From Heterostelium multicystogenum (lineage: Eukaryota; Evosea; Eumycetozoa; Acytosteliales; Acytosteliaceae), in contig RCNN01000502.1 in assembly GCA_003667245.1 (NCBI GenBank), positions 1-64,000 of the forward strand: a stretch of 64,000 nt of DNA, written 5' to 3'. This document shows, piece after piece, positions 1-12,578 of the stretch. The first letter of the stretch is position 1, and each line of letters starts with the position of its first letter. A program made the position numbers and the translations under genes. A model generated the notes under the pieces. It saw only the letters and a program-made list of their open reading frames with translations. It did no database searches and was not told the DNA's origin.

Positions 1-1963
1 TAAAATCAACGGCAATAGCTTTAACTGGTTTGAATGGAGTTCCTTTCATGGTGTTTGTTATACTTTTACAGAGACGAGCGGCATCTACAATCAATGAATT
101 TTGATTGCAAGAGACATAGACGAGTTTCTTCAGTGTTTCGAGGGTACGCAATGACTTGATGACATTTTGGTGCAATCCGGCACGTGGTGGATCAACCGAT
201 TCCGATGATTTCACCATCCTTTGCGTCTTTGTAGTTCTCGGTTGATCATCTGCAACAACTGCTCTGTGGTGTCTTCTGCTTTCCAACGATATAATCGATA
301 TTCTTGATTCCATTTCTTTCGGCATTGACAAACGTGCATCTGCAACTGCATCTGGTGCCATCTCCAATCCATATACATGTCTAGCTTTATCAGAAAGACA
401 CTGTCCAATGGTTCCAGTTCCACAACATACATCCAATACAATGCTACGCTCGTTGACACCGGCCCACTCACTGACCTTGGAAACAATGCTTCAGCAGCCT
501 TGCTGTTGACTTGGAAGAAAGCATTCGAAGAAACATGGAATTGCTTTCCAAGAAGCTTTTCGACAATGGTTTTCAGGTCCTGAGATTACCTTGACTGGAA
601 GGTCGACTGGTGCTGCATTGGAGGCACCGTCGTATGGCTGTACTGACAAACTGGTCACCTCAGCAAGGGTACCCTTTGCTTTGGCAAAGTGCTCATTTAG
701 TTGTTGACATTCAGTGGCAATCTCTTCCTCTGTGAGTCCACGGTGATTGAATTGGATAGTTGCCATGGTTTGGCCTGTTGTAAAGTCACGTACATTCATC
801 TGACGCCAAAATCCAGTATGAGTGTTTTTATCGAATGGTGGACGTGGATGAGCACGGATGTACTCTTGGAGGTGCAAACGGATTGCGTTGGAACGCTCTG
901 AAATAATAGACATGCCGATGGGTCACCAACGACAGTAACACCGTTTCCAGTACGACCAAGTGCGAATCCAACACATGGACTTCCATCCTCCAATCTACCA
1001 ATGGTATAACTGGTCTTGTTACGATAATGTGAAGTTTCTGGTGATGGAATAACCTCTTCCAGCGGACAAGCAGTGACACGTCCTTTCTTTTCCTGTAGCC
1101 ATTTTGGCTGTGTAGTGCATTCTTTTCTGATCGAAGTTGTCATATCGCTCAAAACTCCTATTACATTTGCTTTCTTCTTTTCCAATTGCGCTGAATATTC
1201 AATTCTAAATGATTGATATAGAAGGTAAATATTATTAATATTTTCCAGAAAAATCCAATTCAAAAACATGGAAAACAGTTGCCGACATACTTGTGCCATG
1301 GATTTGTAATATCTTCAATTGATTTTAAAGCTCCTCCACTGCTATTGCTAGTGTTGTTTGTATTGTTTCCATTTCTATCTCTCTTTTTGGTATTATTATT
1401 GTTGTTGCTGTTGCTATTTTCCTTTCTTTCGGCTTGACTTTGCTTTTCTCTAACTTCTAGAGTTGATCCATCCAATTGCATGTTGTTGTATTTCTTTATG
1501 AAGTCCTCTGCCAATGCTGCATTCTAAATTGAAGTACAACTACAGTGTCAATGATGTGATATTATAGATGGCTATAACGAAAGTAAATACATACCTCTAC
1601 TGTAACCATAGCAAATGACTCACGATATATCTTCTTGGCTTTGGCAACAGTTGTATTGTTGCTCTTCAATAATTTCTGGAATTTTGTGTTATCCATAAAT
1701 TTAGGTAATCCAAAGACAACCAAATTTACTCTCTTGCTATCAGGTGCAACACAATCGCTGGGTGCAGCGACCTCTGTGGTGGAAGTAGTTGTAGAGGTAG
1801 TCTCTGTGTTGCTGTCATTATTCTCAACAGGAACACTTCCACCTTCTTCCAACTTGATCTTCTTAGTTGAATGCTGTTCAGCAGCAGCACTGTCACCATC
1901 AACTGCCTCTACAACAGCAGCAGCTGGCACGACAGTAGAAGTTTGTTGTTCTGTAACATCCAT
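1..1963 (-). CDS. tRNA (uracil-5-)-methyltransferase, TRMT2A-like (C-terminus beyond window)
   Basis: SAM-dependent enzyme expected to make m5U54 in cytosolic tRNA. Three exons: 1963-1595, 1523-1291 and 1204 to the window edge; introns are GT-AG and in phase. The N-terminus is low-complexity acidic, then an RRM-like segment (VNLVVFGLPKF, residues about 77-123), as in animal TRMT2A. The methyltransferase part shows the SAM motif VLDVCCGTG (about 418-444), then VDPPRAG and the catalytic-Cys motif YVSCN near 60-195. The last residues lie past position 1. The frame is broken about six times (near 197, 238, 325, 498, 578 and 911), mostly by one base in a short homopolymer. Conserved sequence continues across every break, so read errors are more likely than decay. 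It shares a roughly 490-bp divergent promoter with the SET/MYND gene. The family call is firm; the exact tRNA target is inferred. Confidence 0.85.
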
Positions 1964-2450
1964 TATCTATATATATATATATATTTATTCAATATCTTCT
2001 TGCCAACGAATCGTCGTCGTGAACAAAGGCTCTGTGTATCTAAACTGATCTGATCTGTATATATTCTAAGAAAGTAATTTAGATGATTTGCAATCAAAGA
2101 CACTCCCTCCCTCTCGATGGTGATTCTAGTGGTGTTATTGTCGTCGACTTAGTCGTTAGTGCAATTTTAACGAAACCAAATTCACTTCAATGTCAAAATA
2201 ATAATCTTTTATTTTTATCATTTTATTTTCATTTTTTTGAATTCAAATTTTCCTGTGGAATCGTTCAGTGTCAAAGAAAAAAAAACGAGAATAAATGTGT
2301 GGACGACTCTTTCGCTTTTTTAATTAAGTGTTACAGTTCGGACTCGAAATCTAGATTTGTTTGGTTTGATTTTGGTTTGGTTAGGTTAGGTTTCGTTTGA
2401 TCTGGTTTGGATAGGTCTGGGCTTGTTTACTTTGGATATTAAGATCTAAG

Positions 2451-4262
2451 ATGGACAGCCCAGTCGGAAATAATGACAATAGCAGTGGAGCTCAAGATAA
2501 GATTGATGATTCCCTGCTGATCGACAAGGTTGAATCACTTAAGGATAAAGGAAATCAAGAATACTCGAGAAACTCATGGTCAGACGCTTACAAGAGCTAC
2601 AGCGAGGCAATTGAATTGTTGAAAGATTCACAAGTAAAGTCACATCAAGCATTGATTTCAATTCTCTATTGCAATAGATCAGCCGTTCATATACAGCAGC
2701 TAAACTATGCCGATGCGTTGGAGGATGCTAAGCTGTCGATTGTAAACAATAATGAATTTGCAAAGGTAATCAATCTTTTAAAATAATGGATTGAATGATC
2801 TCCATATCTAGAGAGTTAGCGTACTAATAGCTTTGATTAAGGCATATCTTAGGGCAGGTGACTGTTGTATTGGACTAAAGAAATTCAAAGAGGCAAAGGA
2901 ATACTATTTACAATGTATATACCATATTAAAGTAGATCCCAATGACAAAACAATGAATCAACACAATATCATGTTGACAACTGCCACCACTGGACTGAAT
3001 AACAGCAAGATGAAGATGTTCTACGAGCCAATTCTCAGAGGAAATGATCCACACTATGGTAAATTGGAGCTGAAATATCAAGATAAAGTCCGTGAGAAAG
3101 CACTGATCGCCAGAGTCGATATTAAAAAAGGAGAGACCGTCTTCATTGATACTCCTTTTGCATATCAAATCAGTCCGTCGACTTTACAGGTTTGTATTGC
3201 TATTTTTCATGAAGGATTCATATTGGACTAATCGGGTGATATGCACCAAAATCAATTTAGGCCAACAAAGACAAGATATGCTATCATTGTATGAAATTTA
3301 TTCAGGATATCACAAGCAGTGGATTGTCAACTGCCAAATGCAATGGTGGATGCAATGTTATTTATTGTAGCGAGGCTTGCAGAGATGAAAGTTGGAATCA
3401 ATATCATATTCAAATGTGTAAATTGGAAGAGACTGATAGTCCAATCCAGAAGTATCGACAGATGGTTTCAAGTGCACCAAGCGCAACTTCCTTGTTACTT
3501 GCAGAGAAGATCATTGCCACCATCAGCCAGAGCTTGAAGCAAAGAAAGGCAAAGAATTGCAATCTGGCACTTGCCAACACCCAGCATCTAAAGCGTGATC
3601 CACTTATGAAGCAACAAGACAGATTTACAGGTGACAATCTAGATGAATTGCAAGCTCAATACCAACCACTGGTCGACCTCCTTAAGCAAGCCTATGGACC
3701 AAAAGAAAGCGACACCATCCAATATAAGCTTGATACAATATTACATGAAGAGCTTGATAAATGTAAGCTTGTTATGAATTTACGAGGACATGAGCCTTGT
3801 CCAACTTGAACTTGGCTAATCATCTGAACAATTTATTATTAGTGTTTAGCAATGGATTCTATGATAGCATCTTGGGAATCATCAATTTCAATGTAATTTT
3901 CCACTGTGGTCAAACCCAACGTCATTAGCCCAGTGGCAACCAAAGCGAATACAAGTAAATCTAAATCAAAACCTAAGAGCAAAACAGCTGAAGACACACC
4001 CAAGATTATGGACTCTTGGGGCGTTGGACTATTCCCAATATTCTCTTGCATGAATCACTCTTGCCAACCAAATGTCGAGATAAGCAATGAAAGAGCTGAT
4101 GGTGTAACCTTCAACAAAGTGGTATTCAAGGCCAAGAAGAACATCAAAGCCGGTCAAGAAATTTTAAATTCATACTGTGATGAAACACTGCCCACCAAAG
4201 AAAGACAATCACTTCTTCACTCTCAATACGATTTTATTTGTAAATGTAATAAATGTCATTAA
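2451..4262 (+). CDS. TPR - MYND zinc finger - SET protein (SMYD family)
   Basis: Likely protein-lysine methyltransferase of the SMYD type, common in dictyostelids. Four exons: 2451-2765, 2842-3189, 3261-3762, 3843-4262; the first intron has a TACTAAT branch site. Order: TPR repeats (about residues 25-150), start of the SET domain, the MYND finger in exon 3 (CYHCMKF, then YCSEAC...W..H...C), and the SET core in exon 4 with CMNHSCQPN and NSYCDE, ending in a Cys-rich post-SET (CKCNKC). An apparent stop near 3790 is removed by an in-phase intron, which joins ELDK to LFSNGFYDSILG. One extra T near 3897 breaks the frame in exon 4; removing it restores the SET reading. The NHSC motif, needed for cofactor binding, is intact, so activity is plausible. 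Substrate unknown. Confidence 0.85.
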
Positions 4263-4494
4263 TTTAATAAACTAACCATTTTTTTTTATCTAAAATCTTA
4301 TTTATCAGGGTTGGGCGGAGTGGTATAGTTGGTTGAGTTGGTGAATCTAATTTTTTTGGTTTGATCATAGCCAGAATTAAAAATTTAAGTTCAATAAAAA
4401 AATTGGTGGATTTCTTTTTTTTTTCAAATATTACCTACCAAGGACCTTCAATCCATTTTGGTATTTGATGAGATAATTACAATTATATAAACGG
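4263..4494. other. Short spacer with a degenerate tRNA-like stretch
   Basis: Between the SMYD gene and the next gene on the same strand. Around 4310-4375 there is an A-box-like TGGTATAGTTGG and, after a T-run, a weak B-box-like GGTTTGATC. No acceptor or anticodon stem can be drawn, so I do not call a tRNA. The rest is AT-rich spacer and promoter. Confidence 0.3.
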
Positions 4495-5491
4495 ATGAAA
4501 TCAATACAAATAAATAAGAAGAATATGTCAAATGAATTGTTAGCATATGGTCTCTCAACTTTGACTCATGGACCAGTCCATTTGGCTCCAACTGGTAATT
4601 CATTACCACTCAACGTAGCCAGATTACATGAGAGTAACTTTTTAAGTGGTCCTGTCTCAAAGGTAAAATCTGCTCCAAAACCTCAACCAGAAGCTAATGA
4701 TGATGACGACTACGACGAGGAGGATTTGACTACTATTTATATGGCTGATTACACTGGAAGAAAGATTTCCTTGAATATCAACATTGACTTCACAATATCT
4801 AAGTTAAAAGCTCTGTACTGTGCTAAGGCAAATCGTGAAGTCGAAGAAATTGAACTGGTTTACAGTGGAATAAAACTTACTGATAGCGAAAGACTGGTAT
4901 CTGACTATAGCATTCAAAATCACTCAACCATCCATGTGATTCCAGTTGCCAAGAAAGAACAACAACCGACCTCTTACCATATTGATAATTCCTCTCTGGC
5001 ACCTAATTACAATTATGACTTCTCAGGTATAGTTGCAGATAAACATGTCTACAAGAGAGGTGGCCAAGTCTACCAACGACCAGTCGGATACATTAGATAT
5101 GCCATTGCAGTAGTTGGAAAGTTTCATGGTGGTGACCAATGGCTAGGAGTGGCTAACCGACCATCGGAAACTGAATCGGCACCTGGTGAATGGATCGTAT
5201 CTTATCATGGAACAACCAGTATGGAGAATGGTCTTGATATGCCCAATGACGGATATAACATGTCCAAGAATGAAAGAAAGCCATTTGGAAAGGGTATTTA
5301 CACCACACCTGATATCAAAGTTGCCGAGAAATTTGCCCAGAAAATTTACCTATCGTGGTCAGCAATATATAATGATCCTTCAGAATCGTGTCAATCCAAG
5401 AACACTTGAAAAGCTTGGTAATGGTGTATACTACCTTTCGCCAAACGAAGATGATGTTAGATCCTATGGAATCTGCATCAAAAGGGTGTAA
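4495..5491 (+). CDS. Ubiquitin-like domain + ADP-ribosyltransferase-fold protein
   Basis: About 330 residues, intronless. After a short acidic linker (DDDDYDEED) comes a ubiquitin-like fold (residues about 78-150; IELVYSGIKL resembles the ubiquitin K48-region strand). The C-terminal half has SYHGTT followed about 30 residues on by GKGIYTTPD, the His and Tyr motifs of the PARP-like ADP-ribosyltransferase fold, then QNRVNP and SYGICIK. I see no clear catalytic Glu, so it may be a mono-ADP-ribosyltransferase or an inactive reader. One extra A in the run near 5340 splits the frame; the C-terminal block continues in the next frame to the stop at 5489-5491. The alternative start Met11 (4525) is equally good. 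Role unknown; the combination suggests ubiquitin-linked signalling. Confidence 0.7.
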
Positions 5492-8400
5492 ACTTGACAA
5501 TATCATCTTGTACAATAAATCTATAGTACTTCACTCAAACCCAAAGTTAACACTCGGGGAGGCCTCCTAATTCAAATCATACATAGAAATTAGTATTATC
5601 CCTTCACTAGTCAAATGATCTATTTGATGAAGTGTGATTCAAATTAAGTTCTCTTGAGAGGTACCTTGGATTATCTGATGATTCTCGAACATCATCATCA
5701 CACCACACCACCATGTGTGGTATTAACATAATAATATTTATCTTTGCATCATCATCATCATCAGTAATTAAAATTAGTTTTTCTTTGCAGCATCAGAGAC
5801 CCACAATTCATTAATTGATACTAAATTTTTCATTTTTACCATAAAAGGACTGAGAATGTGCAAGCACACCACTGATTTTCGCGACTTTAAATGAAATCAC
5901 CGTATGAGGTTAAATTTATTTTCAACAAAGTAAGAAAATGGGAGTGAAAAGGAAGAGGCTCTTCCTCATCTCAAATAAATAGATAGAACAAACAGAAAGC
6001 CAAAAGCCAATATAATACAATACAATAATACATTAGTAGTTATATATTTAATAGTTTATTTAAATAATGAATAACTTTATTTAGATTTTATGATGATAAC
6101 AGATATGTATTCCTCTTCATATCTCATCTTTATATATTAGTTGTAAATAGACAGGACAACAGATAGACTGAGAGATAGTTTACCATTAGCATTAATTTAT
6201 CATTTAAAATTAGTTTTTATTTTGATTTGGTGTCTCACGTATATATTTATATAAATGATTCAATACTACTGATAGTAGAAGTAAAGAAGTAATTGGAATC
6301 ATATTATCTCTTTTTGAATCAATCAAATAGATATGATAATATTATAATATTTATTTAGTTCACTAAAGTTAAAGAGTAATTAAAGAAATAATAATCTTAA
6401 CTAAAAGAGGAAGTCCACTTCTTAATAGATAATTATTAAGTTTGAACATCAAACACGCTTAATTTAATTTATAAATTATTTATTTGTAAGTATATCTTTA
6501 TACATATAAATATGTGTTATTTAAATACATAATAATCACTGAAAAGATAAATAATTTGGAGAAGATTTTAATTTAAGATATAATCAGATGGTTTTTAAAT
6601 TTAATGATAAACACCACTGCTATTATCATGTTTGTGATGCCACTATAAACAAGCAAGTCAAACAAATATTGTATGTACTTGTCCAATAATAAATCCCATT
6701 CCAACAACAATAACAACAACAACCCAATTCCAACCTCTTAATTCCATAAGATATACTACTTAAAATCGCTCCGGAACAGAGACAGACAATTCTATTCTTT
6801 TTAAACCATTAATTCCACTTAGAATTTTAAATGGTTGCACGGACATATAATAATAATAATTAAATAGTAGTATATTCCATCTTTATCAATAATTCAATAA
6901 TAAGCAATCAATCAATCAACACACTACTATCGTTATGTCCTGATATGGAAATGTAATTTTCGTTTTTCAAGCTTTAGAGATAATAGATGTTTGATAGAAT
7001 GTGGATCAACCAATACCAACACCAACACCAAGTACTCTCATTCTTTACAAACGAAGTACCACTAGCTAATTCAAAGTGATGTGGTATTCTAGGGTGGGTG
7101 ATGATATTTCCAGTTTGGAGATGTGTGAACTGATGGTGATGTTGGTTCATTAGCTCAATTCTAATGTTGGTATACTCAAAACCCAACCCACCATCACCCA
7201 AAACAATATTTGTTGTTGTTGGTTTTTTAGATCGATATTTACATTGTTATTTAATTTATAAATATCACTCTATTGCATCCCCCTCTATAACTTTGACATC
7301 TCTACCTTTTTTGTTAGTGTTTTGACACTTGAATGGAGACTGAAAATGTGAATGAAAGAATGAATGACATATAACCTATAATTGAATTTGATGCATCATC
7401 AACATCATATTGAAATTTGTGATCCAATAGCAGAGATGGTGACTATTAAAAAGCATTGTTTGAGCAAATATATATATAAAATGTTTGGGTGTGTGTGGAT
7501 GTTCCTAGGGGTAGAATTCCAAACATACACACTTCTCGCTCATTAAAAAGGTTAATAAAAATGTTTAAATGCTATTCCATCCTATCCTATTTGTACACAA
7601 CATTGCAACAACACCATTATCAAATGTCAATAATTAACATCACAACAACAACAACAATCCATTTATTATAATATTATTATATTTATAATTCATTTCGTAT
7701 TTATTGTGGCATTCGCTCAATTGTCTAACAAAATCAACAATTTCATATTCAAATTAATAAATACCACTCATGTCAAAAGATTGAACCAACAGACATCAAA
7801 AATACTATATGTTATAAATAATTGTATTTATTAATAGTTCTAAAAAACAATCAACTAAGAATATTTTATATCTTTATACAAAGAACAGTTAGCAACCATT
7901 ATTTATTAATTTCATAACAATAGTATAACAAACAAAGAATTCTTATTATTCTGAAAACATAGATATATCGGTAGATTTTCATACCAAGGAAATCCAATAG
8001 GAACAAAAAGTAAATATTTCAATATAAAAGTTAACTAGTATAGTTTGTTATTTCATTACTTTGATAGTTTGATACTTTTATTTTTTTATCAATTGTTATT
8101 TAATTCTTAATACCATCTTCATAATAACAAGATCTCATTCATTTATTCTCCACCATTTTACACTTCCAATTCCTAAACAAATATATGTATGTTCATTATT
8201 CATTTTATCCTATCTTTTTTAATTTATACATTTATGATTCCAACAATTAAACGAATTCAAAAACATAAACAAATTGTATTGAATCATTATCCAAATAATA
8301 ATCTTTAAATATTACTCAATTTATTTATATTTTTATATAGTTTGTGTGGTTAGGTTTGTTTTGTTTGCATTATATAATAAATTTAGCACAATCTTACTCA

Positions 8401-9527
8401 TCATATGGTGGGGATTGAATAATAGGAATTAGTGCATGTCTTTGTATTTGGTGTTAATGTGTTAATGTGTTTTAGTGAGGGGGTACTATTATCATATAAA
8501 TATAAACACATATGAATCAATCATCATTTTCATTTTGTCATCTAATAGAATTAGTGGAATCTCAATTTGAGAGTTTTTTTTAACCCTGTGGTCAAGGTGT
8601 GTGCTGTGTGTGTTTGTTGTGGTATAACTTAAAATAGAGAGTGGTAGTGGGTGAGTAATGTGTGTTTGTTTAAAAAGGAGATAGTATTGGTGAAACAGAG
8701 AATGAGGGGAGAGTATAAGCAATTGTTTGAAAAAACTATTACATCAATAAAATTAATATTATATATTAATATAATAATAGTATAAATAATTTAATAACAA
8801 AAAACAACAACAACAATAATAATGATAATAATAATAATGAAATTAATAATAATAATTTAAATAACAGCCATCATTAAATAATTTCACATTAATTAGTAAT
8901 AATTGTGTTTATATATATAATTTATACATATAATTTTCACCTTGTGCTTGTTTTGTTTTGTTTGCTTGGTTAGGTTTGTTTTTGGTTTGTCTTGTCTTGT
9001 TTATTTGATGTTTGTTTTCTTGTTGCTTGTTTTGGTTAGTTTGGTACAAATATCATTTGCAAACAATTTAATTAAAATATAATTAATTTAATTCACTAAT
9101 TTATTATTTGTTGATTAAATATAGTCATCATACTTTCAGGTCAACAACAAAGTGATATACAATACATATAATATATTATATAATCAAAAATAATAGAAGT
9201 GTGATCGTTAAGTCAGTCAGTTAGTTTAGTTAGCCCGAGTCAAACCAAATTAATTTAATATATAAATAATAACCAACAATAGAATTAGTAGAATCAAATA
9301 ATAATAATAATAGTTAATAATAACAGTTAGTATTTTATATATTTTTATTTAAGTCAATCAATCAGTTATTATATATATATAATTTCTTTCTTTTAAAATA
9401 ATTTATATAGATTTAGATTATATTAATATAACAACAACAATATTAATATTGGAACTCAATCAGTAACAGTTAGTGTATATATATTTTTGTTTAAATTATT
9501 TTAAATTATATTATATTTCCATCCAAA
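5492..9527. other. 4-kb AT-rich gene-free interval
   Basis: No ORF here shows coding character: the few ATG frames are short, AT-driven and without protein motifs. The tract holds poly-A/T runs, CAT/ATC and ACA trinucleotide repeats, and TG-rich patches with the phrase TTAGGTTTGTTTT near 8350 and 8970. Near the right end it becomes an AT-rich leader of the F-box gene. No tRNA-like B box was found. It may hold a long upstream control region. Confidence 0.5.
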
Positions 9528-11187
9528 ATGAAAATGGAAGCTTTTGCTTGTTTTGGAGTCCGATCCAAAAAGAAATCAATGTTGGCAGAAAAACAACTTC
9601 AACAGGAGCTGAATGATGCAGAGAAACATCCCAACTATTTCAATTTACTGTCGACAGAGCTGATACTCTATGTTTTAAAATCACTCACCATCCCAGAGTT
9701 ATGTACTATAGCAAGATTGAATAAGAGATTCAAGGAGTGTTGTTATGATGCAACCCTTTGGAGAAATTTAGCGATGAATGCAAATATGCCACGTAAAAAG
9801 ATTATAGCTGCTCTCAAGTCGATGGAAGCAACCAGCCGTCTATCATCAGTGAGAATGATCAACCTAAACAACCCATCGATAAAAAACAGACGATCGACTA
9901 TATAGTACAACACACACCACAGCTCAAAGAGGTAAGGCTTCACAATCTACGTCTTACGGAGAAAACTTCCCGGCTCCTTGTTGCCAAGTGTCCAAACCTC
10001 GAACAAGTCTACATGGATGGTGGAAGAACATCAGACGAGTGTCTTGAGCTATTAGCGAATGGTGCCGTTAAATTGAAATCCATCAATCTTCACAAAGTTG
10101 AAAATATCACAACTACAGGTATTTGCCATATTATTAAAAATACCAACCTCTCATTTTTGAACTTTAATGGTATTTCTGGTTGGGACATCAGAACACTTGC
10201 TCCATATTGCGGTATGTTATCCAACTATCTAAAGCGACAATTAATAGTTATTAATATTGTATCTTTGTAGCTCATTTCACATCTATGGATTTAGGATCGA
10301 GCAATAACTTAAGTGATGATGATTTGAAAGCTTTAACCAGACAATGTAAAAAGCTAAAGTTTATCTCTTTAAAGAGTTGTAAATTAATTACAGATCATGG
10401 TGTTTTGGAGTTGATCCATGATTGCCCACAGTTGATGGATTTGAATTTAGCTAGTTGTAGTAAAGTTACCAGAACCAGTGTACAACATGTATTACAACAG
10501 TTGCATTCACTCACTACCCTTAACCTGTCTGGTTTCAAAAATATCCACCCAATTGTTTTCCCAAAGAATCCATATAGACTGCTCAACACTTTGACCAATA
10601 TAGATTTATCGTTCACCGATGCTAATGATGATGACATTCGCCAATTGACCGAGTATGCTGCCAACCTCAAGAACCTTCGTTTATGCGCATGTGTCGAGGT
10701 CACTGATGCTTCAATGGTATTGATTGCTAACCACTGTAAGAAGTTGGTATGTGTCGATATGTCTCGTGATCAGCAACCAGGTAGTGCACAAAACAAGGGT
10801 CCAATGAAGATTACCATCGAGACTGTTGAAGCACTCTTCCTCAACTGTCAAGACCTCCAGAAAGTTGCACTCTCCTACTCGTCAAGAAACAATATAACCA
10901 AACGTACAGTCATGGAGCTACAAGAGAGAAGATTGGCTGTTGGTTGGAAGAATGTCAACTTTACACTCAACGAAGAAAACATTGTATTAAATAATAACAC
11001 AACAACCTCTACATCGGCTTCATCTTCTATAGCCAACTCAAGTTCTTCTAACACTAATATGATTAGCAATAATAGTAGTAGCAGCAATAACAATAATTTA
11101 AATTCTAGTAACAATAATAATTATAATCCAAATATTAATAATATGAATTTACCAATCACAACAAACGGTGGAACTGCTCAAAGCTAA
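9528..11187 (+). CDS. F-box / leucine-rich-repeat protein
   Basis: Probable substrate adaptor of an SCF ubiquitin ligase. Two exons, 9528-10211 and 10271-11187, joined in phase (533 residues after one base correction). The F-box is at residues about 37-85 (FNLLSTELILYVLKSL...LCTIARLNKRF). It is followed by AMN1/FBXL-type cysteine-containing LRRs (LKFISLKSCKLITDHG, LMDLNLASCSKVT, LKNLRLCACVEVTDAS). The C-terminal 60 residues are a Ser/Thr/Asn-rich tail. A run of six A at about 9879 reads as seven if the LRR frame is to continue (KKQTIDYIVQH). The gene stands alone after the long gene-free tract, which suggests extensive upstream control. Substrate not predictable. Confidence 0.85.
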
Positions 11188-11659
11188 GCTAGTGATAAAC
11201 AACAGCATTAATAATATTTTACTTTACTTTCACTCTTTGTATTTAATCGCTCAACACACAATAATATCCAGTATATATATTAAAGTTATAAATCTAAATC
11301 CTGAATCGAAAATGAATACAGCAACCACAGCTACAATCTCAAAAAAATAATAATTATAATTAAATTATTATTTATATACTAATATTAAAGTATACTTTAA
11401 GTTATAAAATAAACTAATGTGTATTATTAACAATTATATGGTATTTGATTCCAATTGAAGTTTTGAAGGAGTGGATTAAGATATATCAAAGTCTTTGAGA
11501 TGATCTCTGTGTTATTTGTATAGAAGTATAGCTTCTAAGTTTATTTGGATAGGTAAATTGTTGTTAATAATTAGTTTTATTACATCTAGACATCAACATT
11601 CGAATATGTTGGAATTGAATTACATTATTGCTAGATTGTTGTTTAGATAGGTAAAAGAT
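11188..11659. other. Convergent 3' spacer
   Basis: Tail-to-tail spacer between the F-box gene (+) and SDHC (-). AT-rich, with AATAAA-like signals near 11408. No gene seen. Confidence 0.4.
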
Positions 11660-12578
11660 TTACTTTACGATCTTTATGATTGTTGATGGGTGTTGTTGTA
11701 TGTTGTTGTAGTTATTAAAAAAAAGTATGTTTGATGTATTTAAGCAGATGTCAATTGACAGAAAGTGAGAACCAAAGATACACCAAACTGATAAAGCAAG
11801 AATAATCATACCGCTGGTCTCAGCTGGCTTGGTGTTAATTCCCTTCAAAAATGAATCCCAATACTGAGTATAGTGTGTTAGTATTGTTCTAAGAGTAAGC
11901 TGTATCGATATCTAATAGTTGACTTACAATGTGTCTAATACCAGCAAAAGCGTGGAAAGTAATTGGGAAAGCAACACAGAATTTAGTTGGGTATACCAAT
12001 GATGGGTAGGTTTGTTTGAAGAGTTCAATGTAGTATGGGACCTCGTGAGCACCAAATACAGACAAACCAGCGATGGTAGCCAATCCTATAAAAAGATACA
12101 ATCATATTCATCTAGGTTAGTCATCTTTTACTAGATAGTAAGATGATTTAATCTGCGGTTGTGCTTGCTACTTCTGCTGTGCTGTTTTTGTTGTTATTAT
12201 GGTCGCTATTGTTGTTTCTGTTGCACTATTTGTTATGTTTGATTACATACCAACACCCAAAGCAATACCAGTAACACGATGAGTAATGGACATGATAGCT
12301 GGCATTGGTAGTTTGTAGATGGTTAAATGTGGTGAGGTTGGACGCTCTGGTTGTGGAACATCCTCAAGCTTGGTCTCGACCATGGAGAATGGCTTGCTTG
12401 AGAAGAGACGACGACCACGTGAATCTAATTTGTGGAGCTCATTGTATTGTTGTTGCAAGAACAATGGTTGAGTTGATTGGGTGACTGGGAAGAGGGTTGA
12501 AGTAACACCAACGAGATTCTTGTTCTTCAAGTTGAGTGTAGCCAAACGGCTGTTGAATAAAACCTTGCTAGTGAACAT
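11660..12578 (-). CDS. sdhC: Succinate dehydrogenase cytochrome b560 subunit (complex II, SDHC)
   Basis: Membrane anchor of mitochondrial complex II that helps bind ubiquinone and haem b. Three exons: 12578-12251, 12085-11928, 11863-11660 (229 residues, no frame break). Residues 1 to about 45 look like a mitochondrial presequence. Then come the family motifs RPTSPHLTIYKLP, SITHRVTGIALG (Ser and Arg near the quinone site) and FHAFAGIRHIYWD (haem-ligand His region). Three membrane spans are visible. The last intron must end at CAG just after a perfect TACTAAC; this gives RHIYWD as in other SDHC. An earlier TAG would be out of phase. The C-terminus after FLSI is longer than usual; a T8 run near 11724 could hide an earlier stop. 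Confidence 0.92.

Noticed and set aside
3763..3842. Frameshift in the SMYD gene near 3790
   Set aside because: A GTAAGC...TTATTAG intron of 80 nt explains it and restores the conserved reading.
4309..4375. tRNA-like sequence with A-box and weak B-box
   Set aside because: No acceptor, anticodon or T stem can be paired; T-run in the middle. At best a degenerate remnant.
11889..11927. 39-nt intron in SDHC ending at the first TAG
   Set aside because: Out of phase with the next exon; the acceptor 25 nt further, after TACTAAC, restores RHIYWD.
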